From positions 1-64,000 of the forward strand of contig NZ_NMQT01000024.1 of assembly GCF_002234405.1 (NCBI RefSeq): a DNA stretch of 64,000 bases, given 5' to 3'. Each line of letters starts with the position of its first letter. Position 1 is the stretch's first letter. Of this stretch, positions 36,130 to 44,455 are shown in pieces. The stretch is from Amycolatopsis thailandensis (GTDB taxonomy: Bacteria > Actinomycetota > Actinomycetes > Mycobacteriales > Pseudonocardiaceae). A program made the translations under genes and the position numbers. The notes beneath the pieces were generated by a model. The model did not search any database, was not told where the DNA came from, and saw nothing but the letters and a program-made list of their open reading frames with translations.

Positions 36130-36277
36130 CGCTCCCCCTGAATCCGTCGTCGTTCCACTGTTCCGCCGGTTCCCGTCGGCCGCAAGAAGCCGGACGCCGT
36201 ATCCAATCGACGTCCAATGGCCGTCCAGTGCCGCCGAATAGCTTGTGATCACACCAGTTTCCGGCGAGGGAGTACTG

Positions 36278-37144
36278 ATGAAGGAACAGCTGAAAAGAGC
36301 CATGGTCGCGACGGCCACCACGGTGACCGTCGCGGCGGCGCTCGTCGTGGGGACCGCGAACGTGAGTGCGGCGCAGGCCGCCGCCCCGCAGGCGTTCGCG
36401 ATCTCGACGGACGGCAAGCTGATGGCCTACTTCTCCACCGACAAACCCCAGGTGCTCGACTGGGTCCGGCTCGTGCAGGGCCTCACCTGCGGGGAGACCG
36501 CCCTGATCGGGATCGACTTCCGGGTCCAGAACGGCTTGCTGTACGGCGTGGGGAACAAGGGCTGCATCTACACGATCAAGACCCCGCCGGCGACACCCGA
36601 CGTCGTCGTCACGAAGGTTTCGCAACTGAGTGTTCCGTTGTACGGCACGAACTTCGGCGTCGACTTCAACCCGGCGGCCGACCGGCTGCGGGTGATCAGC
36701 GACACCGGCCAGAACCTGCGGCACAATCTCGGTGACCACGTCACCACCGAAGACACCATCCTGACCACGCCACCTCTGGGCGGCCCCACCCGGGGAGTCA
36801 CGGCCGCCGCCTACACGAACAACGACCTCAACCCCGACACCGCGACCACCCTGTTCGACATCGGGACGAACTCCGACCAGCTGCTCATCCAGTCGCCCGC
36901 CAACCTCGGCTTCCTGAGCCCGACCGGTGCTCTCGGCGTCGACACCGGCCCTGTCGCGGGCCTCGACATCTACAGCGATCTGACCAACGGCAAGACCACT
37001 TCGGCGACCGCGTACGCCGTGCTCAATCCGGCGACCGGTCCGTCGACGTTCTCCAACGTCAACCTGCTGACCGGTGCGGCGACCAAGATCGGCGACTTCC
37101 CGCTGCCGATCGGGGACGTCGCGGTCGCCCTCGACACGTACTGA
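36278..37144 (+). CDS. Secreted DUF4394-domain protein
   Basis: A 288-residue secreted protein. The signal peptide covers about residues 1-35 (MKEQLKRAMVATATTV onward, cleaved near AAQAAAP). The rest is a DUF4394 beta-propeller-like domain with the recurring GIDFRVQNGLLYGVG, GVDFNPAADRLRVIS and LGVDTG motifs. ATG 36278 follows GAGGGAG. Family members are extracellular and of unknown role. Divergent from the small secreted protein over about 150 bases that must hold both promoters. Confidence 0.85.
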   Translation: MKEQLKRAMVATATTVTVAAALVVGTANVSAAQAAAPQAFAISTDGKLMAYFSTDKPQVLDWVRLVQGLTCGETALIGIDFRVQNGLLYGVGNKGCIYTIKTPPATPDVVVTKVSQLSVPLYGTNFGVDFNPAADRLRVISDTGQNLRHNLGDHVTTEDTILTTPPLGGPTRGVTAAAYTNNDLNPDTATTLFDIGTNSDQLLIQSPANLGFLSPTGALGVDTGPVAGLDIYSDLTNGKTTSATAYAVLNPATGPSTFSNVNLLTGAATKIGDFPLPIGDVAVALDTY

Positions 37145-37280
37145 TCCGGCCGGGCCGGGCTGGGCTTGGTGGCTGTCCGGTGTTTCGGTTCTCGGTCCTG
37201 ACCGAACGCCGGGCAGCCATGCGGTCGTTCTTTCGGCGGGCGGGTTTTCGTTCTCTTTCGTTTTCGGTTACTGCCGGTCG

Positions 37281-37888
37281 TTGCCGGAAATCGGCAATGG
37301 CTCTGTCGGCCTCGGGGAGGGGACGCGAAAGCCACTTCCGGGACGTCTGATGTCCCGAAAGTGGCTTTCGCGACACCGCCGACCCATCAGACCGCGCCGA
37401 GCCACGGTACGCGGTCTTCGTGATCCACAGCGTGGCCTATTCCTGGTTTTTGTTCCGTCGCCGAGATCACGAACTTGCCACCCTTGGCTTTATTGCCGGA
37501 GGTCGGTGACGCACCGGCGGTGGCACTTGAGAGGGTCTTGGAGCGGGTGGCCGGGTTCCCTGCCGTTGCCGGAAATCGGCAATACCTTGTGGGCTATCGC
37601 CGCACGGAAGACCTCGGGGCTACTCCTTGGCTTTGCTGCCGAAAAACGGCAACATCCGGAAGAACTGGAGCGGCCAGCGGGGCGCGATGGCGATACGAAC
37701 CAGAGACAGCCCAGACCGTTGCCGAAAAACGGCAACACCTTGCGGGCTAGCGCCATACGGAAGACCTCAGGCCCACTCCTTGGCTTTATTGCCGAAAAAC
37801 GGCAACATCTGGAAGAACTGGAGCGGCAGGCAGGGCACGATGGCGATACGAACCAGAGACAGCCCAGACCGTTGCCGAAAAACGGCAA
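37281..37888. repeat. Six TTGCCG-N5-CGGCAA palindromes
   Basis: Short hairpin units at 37281, 37566, 37636, 37719, 37789 and 37872. Consensus is TTGCCGAAAAACGGCAA; the first two have GAAAT in the loop and the third has one changed outer base. More units follow the HNH gene at 39196-39570. Apart from the units in the 153-bp repeat the flanks differ, which argues for separate elements and not one duplicated block. Confidence 0.75.
37324..37372. repeat. Long hairpin with GAAAGCCACTT core
   Basis: Arms of 21 bases (37324-37344 and 37352-37372) pair with one mismatch around a 7-base loop. The core CGAAAGTGGCTTTCG matches the hairpin at 12-34. There is no T tract after it, so a dispersed repetitive palindrome is more likely than a terminator. 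Confidence 0.65.
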
Positions 37889-37890
37889 TG
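37563..37890. repeat. Tandem repeat, period 153 bp
   Basis: Two full copies (37563-37715 and 37716-37868) and about 22 bases of a third. Shared landmarks keep a spacing of exactly 153: the palindromes at 37566/37719/37872 and 37636/37789, the phrase ACGGAAGACCTC, and AAGAACTGGAGCGGC. The copies differ at scattered positions. The period equals 51 codons, but no protein is supported. Confidence 0.8.
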
Positions 37891-37944
37891 CTTTGTGGCG
37901 TCTGATGATCCGGAATTGTCGGTGGCCGGTCGTATGGTCGTCGG

Positions 37945-39189
37945 GTGAACACATCTACGGCCACCGCTGTGGCACTTTTGGAAGAGCTCGCCGATCCGGT
38001 TGTCTTGGGTTCGGTGAATGCCGCTGTCTTGTCGTTGGAGGACAACGATTGTGTCGCTCTGGCGCAGGCGGCGTCGGCGGGGATCGCGCGGTTGGAGGCG
38101 GTCCGGTTCAGGGCGCTGGCTCAGCTGAGCCGCCATCGTGAGGGTGCGCGGAGCGTGGTCCAGGAGGTCGCGCTCGCGTTGTCCCTTGTGGACAATCATG
38201 CGGGGGCGATGGTCGCCGCCGCGGAGGCGTTGACCACCCGCCTGCCCCGCACGCTGAACCTGATGGACGAGGGGAAGTTAGCCGGTTTCAACGCGCAGAA
38301 AGTCGCCGCTGCGACGGCATGGCTGTCGGATGAGAACGCGCTCGCCGCCGATGCGCTGCTGGAAGACCGCCTGCCGGACAGAAACTCGACCCAGGTGCGG
38401 AAAGCGGCGAGTAATGCGGCGATCTCGGTCGACCGCGAGGGCGCCGACAAGCGTGCCGAGCATTCTCGCGAGGGCCGTCGTCTCAGCCTGCGGCAGGGGG
38501 AGACCGGGGTCGCGTCGATCGAGGTCGAGGACGGCCCCGCCGAGAAGGTCACCGCCGCCTACCAGCGCATCGACCGCGAAGCCAGAGCCCTCAGAACCGG
38601 TGGCGAGACCCGCACCCTGGATCAGCTGCGGGCGGACATCGCCCTCGACCTCCTGCTCGGAGGGCAGGGCGGCACGAGTGAGCGCGCCGAGGTGTTCCTC
38701 TACATGGACCTGGACACCTACCTCGGCCTCAACAACGACCCGGCGGAGATGGCCGGGCATGGCCATCTCCCGGCCGCGTTGGCCCGGCATATCGCGAGTG
38801 GCCCGGACACCGTGCTGCGTCGGATCATCACCGACCCTCTCTCCGGGCAGGTGCTGGACCTGGGGCGGGAGCGGTACCGGCCCACCGCGGGTGTCGCCGA
38901 GTTCGTCCGGGTCCGGGACCGCGAATGCCGAAGACCCGGTTGCCACCGCCCGGCACAGGCCTGCGACCTTGATCATGCGGTGCCCTGGCAACACGGTGGC
39001 CACACCAGCGCCGACGACCTCATCGACCTCTGCCGCCGGGACCATCGCCTCAAAGACGAACCCGGCTGGACCTACCACCTCACCCCCGACGGCGCCCTCA
39101 CCATCACCACCCCCACCGGCCAGACCTACGGCAGCACCCCACCACCACTTCACCCACCTCGCACCCCTCCAGAAGAACCACCGTTCTGA
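37945..39189 (+). CDS. DUF222 / 13E12-family HNH endonuclease-like protein
   Basis: A 414-residue protein of the actinobacterial 13E12 repeat family. DUF222 covers about residues 25-310. The C-terminal HNH module has CRRPGCHRPAQACDLDHAVPW, followed by GHTSADDLIDLCRRDHRLKD; the zinc cysteines and catalytic DH are intact. The tail is Thr/Pro-rich. The start is GTG 37945 with no clear ribosome binding site, possibly leaderless. The gene sits between two fields of the same short palindrome family, which suggests that the protein and the repeats are linked. Family members are multicopy in actinomycete genomes; no activity is established. Confidence 0.88.
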   Translation: MNTSTATAVALLEELADPVVLGSVNAAVLSLEDNDCVALAQAASAGIARLEAVRFRALAQLSRHREGARSVVQEVALALSLVDNHAGAMVAAAEALTTRLPRTLNLMDEGKLAGFNAQKVAAATAWLSDENALAADALLEDRLPDRNSTQVRKAASNAAISVDREGADKRAEHSREGRRLSLRQGETGVASIEVEDGPAEKVTAAYQRIDREARALRTGGETRTLDQLRADIALDLLLGGQGGTSERAEVFLYMDLDTYLGLNNDPAEMAGHGHLPAALARHIASGPDTVLRRIITDPLSGQVLDLGRERYRPTAGVAEFVRVRDRECRRPGCHRPAQACDLDHAVPWQHGGHTSADDLIDLCRRDHRLKDEPGWTYHLTPDGALTITTPTGQTYGSTPPPLHPPRTPPEEPPF

Positions 39190-39669
39190 GCACTATTGCC
39201 GAAAAACGGCTACGACCAGCACGCGTCAGCCCGCCCGCGCTCCACCGGCAAGCCATTGCCGAAAAACGGCGACCCACTCACGCGAACCGACCTCGCCCCG
39301 GATCCCCGACCTGCGGCCACCGTCCTCGCGCCCCAACAACCACGCGCCCACAGGCACGCCGTGCCCTATCGCCGAAATATCGCAACGCCCAGCGGGCGTC
39401 GATCGCTGCACACCCACCAGCAAGCCGCCACCGTTCTGAGCCCCGTTGCCGAAAACCGGCGACACAGCAACCACGCGCCCTCAGGGCGCGCCATGCCCTG
39501 TCGTCGAAAACGGCACCCCTCGGCTGCCACACACCACCGGCAACCCAGACCCACTACCGAAAACCGGCGACAGGCTTAGACACCGGGCCGAAGTCCACCC
39601 GAGGGCTGAGCCGGAAGTACAGCCCGTGAGCCGATCCGGGCACGCGTCAGGATCGGCAGGCTCCTCGGC
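39190..39669. repeat. Downstream palindrome field
   Basis: About 480 bases without a supported gene. Palindromes of the same family as those upstream occur at 39196-39212 and 39256-39272 (GCCGAAAAACGGC core), 39446-39462 (GAAAACCGGC variant), with weaker forms near 39369, 39501 and 39554. The outer bases are less well kept here than upstream of the HNH gene, as if these copies were older. Confidence 0.65.
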
Positions 39670-40377
39670 ATGGAAACCGACTACGTCTTCCCCGGCCGCC
39701 GCGTCACCGCGGTCTCGATGATCCTCGGCCCGGTCCTCTTACTCACCGGAACGCTCTTGCGGTCGCAGTTCAACTTCTTCTTCCCGGACCAGCTCAAGGC
39801 GATGAGCGATCATCCGGCGCTGATGACCGCCGCGTACACATGTTTCCTGGCAGGCAACGTCCTGCTGTGGCCCGCGATCGTCGGGCTCGCCACGAAGATC
39901 GGCCGCACCAGACCGGCGTTGGCCGCCTGGGCGGGCGTGTCCGTCCTTATCGGACTCTTCGAGCGGACTTTTCACGCCGGCATCGACCAGGCCGCCCTGG
40001 GACTCGCCGGGCGACGCGGCGCCGGATTCGCCGAGAGCGTCGTCAGCGAGACGTACCAGGACCTGCACCTGTTCAGTTTCCTGTCGTTCACCATCATGTT
40101 CGGCTGGTACGCGCTCGCCTTCGCCGCCTATCGCGCGAAAGCGCTGGGCATCGTCGGGTCGATCGGGCTGGCGACGATGGGACTTCTTCCACTCGGAGTG
40201 CTGAAGGGTACCGAAATCGTGTCGATCATCGGTACCGCCGGACTTTGTGTCGCGTTGCTTCCGGCCGGTGTTCGCGCATTACTGGAAAGTCCCAAACCGA
40301 GCCGCCGATCGGTACTGTTCGCGGCGATCAGCGTTCCGGTTCTGGGCGCGCTCGCTTTCGCGAGCACCCTCGGCTGA
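39670..40377 (+). CDS. Integral membrane protein, DUF4386-like
   Basis: A 235-residue membrane protein with about seven hydrophobic segments spread over the whole length (SMILGPVLLLTGTLL, CFLAGNVLLWPAIVGL and others) and few charged residues outside the short loops. The size and layout resemble DUF4386-type or similar small actinobacterial membrane proteins; I cannot name a substrate. ATG 39670. No enzyme motif. It stands alone between the palindrome field and a small minus-strand frame. Confidence 0.7.
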   Translation: METDYVFPGRRVTAVSMILGPVLLLTGTLLRSQFNFFFPDQLKAMSDHPALMTAAYTCFLAGNVLLWPAIVGLATKIGRTRPALAAWAGVSVLIGLFERTFHAGIDQAALGLAGRRGAGFAESVVSETYQDLHLFSFLSFTIMFGWYALAFAAYRAKALGIVGSIGLATMGLLPLGVLKGTEIVSIIGTAGLCVALLPAGVRALLESPKPSRRSVLFAAISVPVLGALAFASTLG

Positions 40378-40385
40378 CCCTTTCT

Positions 40386-40547
40386 TCAGGCCAGCCGCGC
40401 GGACTCTTTCCCTGCTCTGTCAACGGATTCGTGATCGCGTCCCGCCGGGAGGCAGCTCATCAGCAGTACGACACCGACAGCACCGAGAAGCATGTGCCCG
40501 GCGAGGATGCACAGCCCACAGAATCCGATCCACAATGAGATCTTCAT
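40386..40547 (-). CDS. Possible 53-residue membrane peptide
   Basis: A short minus-strand frame, ATG 40547 to TGA 40386, with one strongly hydrophobic segment (ISLWIGFCGLCILAGHML and beyond) and a charged tail. It lies between convergent genes, with its start 51 bases downstream of the DoxX-like stop. The ribosome binding site is weak. It reads like a real small membrane protein but could be a chance frame. Confidence 0.35.
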   Translation of the reverse strand: MKISLWIGFCGLCILAGHMLLGAVGVVLLMSCLPAGRDHESVDRAGKESARLA

Positions 40548-40598
40548 TCTCAGATCGTAGGGCCCGTTTCAACGGCCGAGCCCGGACTTGGGGAAGAC

Positions 40599-41087
40599 TT
40601 AAGGTCTCCTTTGGGCAAAGGGTCTGTTCGGCGTACGCGCGTAATACGCCACCAGCGACCCGGTCGCGGCCAGGAAGACCACCTGCATGAGGCTCCGCGG
40701 CACCAGTTCGTCCATCACCGAATCCACCGGCCCGTGCAGCGCCTTGTGGACATTCGCCGGGAACATCGCCAGCAGCAGAAGCGTCAGCCCGCCTGCCGCC
40801 CACGGCGCCGTGCGCGACCACAGCACTCCCGCGGCACCCGCCAGTTCGAGGACACCGGTGACGGTGACCAGCAGCCCGGGCGCGGGCAGGGCGGGCGGCA
40901 CCATCGCGACGAGTTCCTCGCGCATGCCGATGAAGTGCGCGAGCCCGGTCGTGACGAACAGTGCCGCGACGCCGCCGCGCACGGCCACCGGCCAGGGTTT
41001 CAGCCGCTGGACGCCGGCGGCGCCCAGCAGGAACAACGTCACCGTGACGGCGACCAGCATCAGTACGGGTACGAGACCGGGATCCAT
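40599..41087 (-). CDS. DoxX-like membrane protein
   Basis: A small integral membrane protein of 162 aa with about five hydrophobic segments and the DoxX-family feel: a GLAHFIGM region and LPAPGLLVTVTGVLELAGA in the second half, followed by MFPANVHKAL. ATG 41087 is preferred because GGAGG then sits eight bases upstream; ATG 41093 is two bases from it. Divergent from a TetR regulator over a clean palindrome, so it is probably repressed by it. Confidence 0.8.
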   Translation of the reverse strand: MDPGLVPVLMLVAVTVTLFLLGAAGVQRLKPWPVAVRGGVAALFVTTGLAHFIGMREELVAMVPPALPAPGLLVTVTGVLELAGAAGVLWSRTAPWAAGGLTLLLLAMFPANVHKALHGPVDSVMDELVPRSLMQVVFLAATGSLVAYYARTPNRPFAQRRP

Positions 41088-41119
41088 GACCATGCCCTCC
41101 GAGCAGCGAAACTTTCCAC

Positions 41120-41152
41120 TGACAAGATGCGCGCTTGCAGGCCATCTTGTCA
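41120..41152. promoter_or_regulatory. Operator palindrome between DoxX-like and TetR genes
   Basis: Perfect inverted repeat with arms TGACAAGATG (41120-41129) and CATCTTGTCA (41143-41152), 13-base spacer, centred in the divergent promoter gap. The likely target of the adjacent TetR-type repressor. Confidence 0.65.
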
Positions 41153-41170
41153 ATGACTAGATTCGAGCTC

Positions 41171-41713
41171 ATGAGTCCGTACCACCACGGCGACCTCCGC
41201 CGGGCCGTGCTCGACGCCGCCGTCGCGGCCGTCACCGAACACGGCCCGGCTGGGATCAGCCTCCGCGACCTCGCCCGGCGCGCGGGGGTCTCGCACGCCG
41301 GGCCGGTGCACCATTTCGGCGACAAGGCCGGGGTGCTCACCGCGCTGGCCGCCGAGGGGTTCGACCTGCTCGCCGACTCCCTGGCCGCCGAGGGCGAGCG
41401 GGACTTCGTCGAGGTCGGCGTGGCTTACGTGCGGTTCGCGATCGAGCATCGCGCGCATTTCGAGGTGATGTTCCGCCCCGAACTCCAGCGCCAGGACGAC
41501 CCCGCGCTGGTCGCCGCCCGCGATCGCGCGGGGCTCCTGCTGACCAGCGGCGCGTCGTCGGTCAGCGACGACGAGATGGCGGGAGTCGCCGCGTGGTCGC
41601 TGATGCACGGGTTCGCCAACCTGTGGCTCACCGGCGCCCTGCGCACCGAGCACCTCGAGGATCCGGACACCGCCGCCCGCGCGATCGCCCGGATTCTGTT
41701 CCCCGGGCCCTGA
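41171..41713 (+). CDS. TetR-family regulator
   Basis: A 180-residue repressor with an N-terminal HTH (HHGDLRRAVLDAAVAAV, then GISLRDLARRAGVSHAGPVHHF) of the sub-group whose members often start with YHHGDLR. The C-terminal WHG-like domain follows. ATG 41171 chosen by family alignment; in-frame ATG 41153 is possible. Its stop lies just before the convergent SDR stop. Autoregulation and control of the divergent DoxX-like gene are inferred from the palindrome at 41120-41152. Confidence 0.87.
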   Translation: MSPYHHGDLRRAVLDAAVAAVTEHGPAGISLRDLARRAGVSHAGPVHHFGDKAGVLTALAAEGFDLLADSLAAEGERDFVEVGVAYVRFAIEHRAHFEVMFRPELQRQDDPALVAARDRAGLLLTSGASSVSDDEMAGVAAWSLMHGFANLWLTGALRTEHLEDPDTAARAIARILFPGP

Positions 41714-42481
41714 TCAGACCTGCGCGGTGGGCATGACGGTGACCTGCTGGAGGTTCACCCGCGCCGGGAGCGAGGTCAGGAACGCCACGGTCGCGGCGAT
41801 GTCGTCCGGCTTCAGCCAGGTCAGCGTTTCGCGCACGCCGTCGAGCCACTCCAGCGCGCCCGCGTCGGTGACGTGGCCCTGCAGCTCGGTTTCGACGAGA
41901 CCGGGCTCGATCGCCGCGACCCGCACGTTCTTCGGGCCGAGGTCGGCGCGAAGGTTCTTCGACAGATGCGTCACGTACGCCTTCGAAGCGACGTACACGG
42001 CGAAGGACGGGAAGATCGCCTGAGCGCCGATGGACGACGTGTTCACCAGGTCCGCGACGCCCTTCTCGGCCGCCGAAGCGACCAGATGCGGGACGAACGC
42101 GCCGATCGTGTTCATCAGGCCCGTCATGTTGACGTCGATCATGCGCTGCCAGTCGCCGGTCGCGAGTTCGTCGATCGGCGCGGCCAGCATCACGCCCGCG
42201 TTGTTGAACAGCAGGTCCGCACGACCCAGTTTCGCCTCGACCTCCGCCGCCGCGGCGCGCATCGCCTCGGCGTCGGCGACGTCGGCCGCGAGCACGAGCG
42301 CGGTACCGCCGTCCTGGTCGATCTCCTTGGCGAGCGTTTCCAGCCGGTCCGCGCGGCGGGCGACGAGCGCGACCGCCGCACCGGAGGCGGCGAGCCGCCG
42401 CGCGGTCGCTTCGCCGATCCCGCTGGACGCGCCGGTGATGACGGCGACCCTGCCCGAGTGCGGCGCCGAAGTGTTCGTCAT
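41714..42481 (-). CDS. Short-chain dehydrogenase/reductase
   Basis: A classical SDR of 255 aa: cofactor motif TGASSGIG at 17-24, NNAG mid-protein, catalytic Ser in NTSSIG and YVASK with Tyr and Lys intact. The basic Arg42-Arg43 after the second strand (LVARRADRL) favours NADPH. ATG 42481 follows GGAGAG. The C-terminal motif QQVTVMPTAQV is typical of the group annotated as serine/3-hydroxy acid or unspecified oxidoreductases. The substrate is unknown. Possibly under the TetR gene just upstream on the same strand. Confidence 0.88.
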   Translation of the reverse strand: MTNTSAPHSGRVAVITGASSGIGEATARRLAASGAAVALVARRADRLETLAKEIDQDGGTALVLAADVADAEAMRAAAAEVEAKLGRADLLFNNAGVMLAAPIDELATGDWQRMIDVNMTGLMNTIGAFVPHLVASAAEKGVADLVNTSSIGAQAIFPSFAVYVASKAYVTHLSKNLRADLGPKNVRVAAIEPGLVETELQGHVTDAGALEWLDGVRETLTWLKPDDIAATVAFLTSLPARVNLQQVTVMPTAQV

Positions 42482-42577
42482 TTGTCTCTCCTCTGTGGAC
42501 TCTCGTTCCGGAGTCCAGGTAACCGGCTCGCGCGGAGAGATGGCACGGCCTGCTCAACCTGGGTCCGGCGGTACCAG

Positions 42578-43132
42578 TCAGGCCTCGAACGCGCCGAGGA
42601 CGAGACCGGCGTGCTTGCGCCAGACGTCGTCGCCCTGGCCGGCGGTCAGCTCCACGATCCGGCCGAGCGCGAGGATCTGCAGGCCGATGTCCGAGGAGGT
42701 GATGTCGTCCCGCAGCCGCCCTTGCCGCCGCGCGCGTTCGACCAAGCCGTCGAGACTCTCGGCGAGATGCGCGCGACAGGCTTCGAGAGCGCCTTCGGTG
42801 ACCGTGAGCCCGTCGAGGAACGCCCGGTGCCGGGCCATCATCGCCAGCGTCCGCTCGACGATGAGACTGATCCCCTCCCAGGCGTCCTCCGCCGCTTTCG
42901 CGCTTTCGGAGACGGCCTCCCACTCGGCGACGTCGTCTGCCAAGACGGCCTTGACCAGGTCTTCTTTCGTCGGGAAATGCCGGTACACGGTGGCGACGCC
43001 GACACCGGCTCGCCGGGCGACCTCGCGGACGTCGGTCGCGAGCCCGCGTTCGGCGAAAGACTCTCGCGCGGCTTCCAGCACTTGGCCGCGGTTCCGCGCA
43101 GCGTCCCAGCGTTGACGTCGCGAAGTGGTCAT
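42578..43132 (-). CDS. TetR-family regulator
   Basis: A 184-residue repressor. N-terminal HTH: ESFAERGLATDVREVARRAGVGVATVYRHFPTKEDL, given here as its two helices plus the FPTKEDL hallmark. The C-terminal domain resembles the TetR_C group often called SbtR. ATG 43132. The start lies 82 bases from the divergent SDR-like gene, and two near-identical palindromes occupy that gap, strong grounds for local regulation. Confidence 0.88.
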   Translation of the reverse strand: MTTSRRQRWDAARNRGQVLEAARESFAERGLATDVREVARRAGVGVATVYRHFPTKEDLVKAVLADDVAEWEAVSESAKAAEDAWEGISLIVERTLAMMARHRAFLDGLTVTEGALEACRAHLAESLDGLVERARRQGRLRDDITSSDIGLQILALGRIVELTAGQGDDVWRKHAGLVLGAFEA

Positions 43133-43149
43133 GCCGAAATCCTACCTTT

Positions 43150-43202
43150 TCCGGAACAAGCGTTTCGGATACGATGATGTTCCGGAACACGTGTTCCGGA
43201 AC
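43150..43202. promoter_or_regulatory. Two operator palindromes built on TTCCGGAAC
   Basis: A perfect 24-bp palindrome at 43179-43202 (arms GTTCCGGAAC around ACGT) and a second imperfect one at 43150-43169 (arms TCCGGAAC and GTTTCGGA). Centre-to-centre spacing is about 31 bases, three helical turns. The pair lies between the divergent TetR and SDR-like genes. Confidence 0.75.
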
Positions 43203-43214
43203 TGGAGGGAAAGC

Positions 43215-43997
43215 ATGTCCACGATCGTGATCACCGGGGGAACCGACGGCCTCGGCCGCGCGCTGGCCGCCGACAGACTTCGCGAAGGCCACACCGTCGT
43301 CGTGGTCGGCCGGAGCGAGGCGAAGTTCCGTTCGTTGACGGGCGACGCGCATTTCATCAAGGCCGACCTGCGCGAAGTGTCGGAGAACTTCCGCGCCACC
43401 AGGGAGATCGCCGAGCACTTCCCTGTCGTCGACACGCTGGTCCTAGGGGCCGCGTATGTGCACCGGGACAGGCAGTTGACCAGCGAAGGCTTCGAGCACA
43501 CCTTCGCGCTGTACTACCTGAGCCGCTACATCTTCGCCTCGGAACTCCAAGGCGTGCTCGGGGCCGCCGAGCAGCCGCTGATCCTCGACACCACCGTTCC
43601 CGGCGCGCCGAAGGACGCCATCCGCTGGGACGACTTCCAGCTGTCACAAGGCTTCACCTGGAAGGCGGCTAATCAGCAGAGCCGCCGGATGGGGTTGCTT
43701 TCCGCGGCCCGGCTCGCTTCGGACCACGTCCGGTACGTCCTCTACAACCCGGGCTTCGTCCGCACCAGCCACCAAGGCGCCCTCGGCAAGACCTCACGAA
43801 AGATGGTCGGCGTGCTCGCGAAGCTCCTGGGCACGCCGCCGGAGAAGGCGATCCGGCCGATGCTCGACCTCATCGCGAACCGGCCGGAGGCGCCCCTGAG
43901 CGCTTACCAGCGCGACAAGCGGCTCACGGTCGACGCCGACAGTAAAGAGGCAGAGCGCCTCCACACCGCAACAACGCGGCTGCTGAAGTCGATCTGA
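43215..43997 (+). CDS. SDR-like protein lacking the catalytic Tyr-Lys pair
   Basis: A 260-residue Rossmann protein with TGGTDGLG near the N-terminus and RSEAKF after the second strand, so it binds a dinucleotide. At the usual YxxxK position the sequence reads WKAANQQSRRMG, with neither Tyr nor Lys in place, and NNAG is LGAAY. It is therefore an atypical SDR that may bind NADP(H) without classical oxidoreductase chemistry. ATG 43215 follows GGAGGG. Divergent from TetR over the double palindrome. Confidence 0.8.
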   Translation: MSTIVITGGTDGLGRALAADRLREGHTVVVVGRSEAKFRSLTGDAHFIKADLREVSENFRATREIAEHFPVVDTLVLGAAYVHRDRQLTSEGFEHTFALYYLSRYIFASELQGVLGAAEQPLILDTTVPGAPKDAIRWDDFQLSQGFTWKAANQQSRRMGLLSAARLASDHVRYVLYNPGFVRTSHQGALGKTSRKMVGVLAKLLGTPPEKAIRPMLDLIANRPEAPLSAYQRDKRLTVDADSKEAERLHTATTRLLKSI

Positions 43998-44089
43998 CCT
44001 GCGAAGATGCGTTCGCCGGAAAAATTTCCAAGCCAGTGTCGAATCGGCGGGACGCCCTTCGTATAGGCAGTGACACCAAGGAGGACGCC

Positions 44090-44455
44090 ATGACCCAGTA
44101 CCTGATCAGCCTGTACCAGCCCGACGGCCCCGTCCCGCCGCCGGAGTTCCTCGAGCCGATCGCGCGCAAGATCCAGGCGCTCAACGACGAGATGAAGGCC
44201 GCGGGCGCCTGGGTGTTCGCCGGCGGGCTGCACCCGCCGACCACGTCGACCGTGCTGCAGGCCAAGGAGAACGGCGCGATCGCGATGACGGACGGCCCGT
44301 ACGTCGAGGGCAAGGAACACCTCGGCGGATTCACCGTCGTCGAGGCACCGGATCTGGACGCCGCACTCGAATGGGGCTGCCGGGTCACCGAGATCACCTA
44401 CCTGCCCGTCGAGGTCCGGCCGTTCCAGGGCGAGGAAGGCCCTTCGTGCGTCTGA
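44090..44455 (+). CDS. YCII/DGPF-domain protein
   Basis: A 121-residue dimeric alpha-beta barrel type protein carrying [16 protein letters not shown], the DGPF signature, and [17 protein letters not shown] 44090 follows AAGGAGGACGCC. Its stop overlaps the GTG start of the sigma factor gene, so they are coupled. DGPF proteins are the standard partners of ECF42 sigma factors; their molecular role in the signal is not settled. Confidence 0.9.
   Translation: MTQYLISLYQPDGPVPPPEFLEPIARKIQALNDEMKAAGAWVFAGGLHPPTTSTVLQAKENGAIAMTDGPYVEGKEHLGGFTVVEAPDLDAALEWGCRVTEITYLPVEVRPFQGEEGPSCV

Larger units (their letters stand above)
37145..37944. other. Repeat-rich intergenic region upstream of the DUF222-HNH gene
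   Basis: About 800 bases without a gene I would accept, although one plus-strand frame stays open through most of it because the main repeat period is divisible by three. It contains a 21-bp-stem hairpin, six short palindromes of the TTGCCG-N5-CGGCAA type and a 153-bp tandem repeat, listed separately. The last 40 bases must hold the promoter of the HNH gene. Confidence 0.6.

Noticed and set aside
37074..38141. 355-codon frame across the 153-bp repeat
   Set aside because: It stays open because the period is divisible by three; it overlaps the DUF222 gene out of frame and lacks a ribosome binding site.
37281..39570. CRISPR array
   Set aside because: The palindromes have irregular spacing, unequal flanks and a gene inside, and no cas genes are present.
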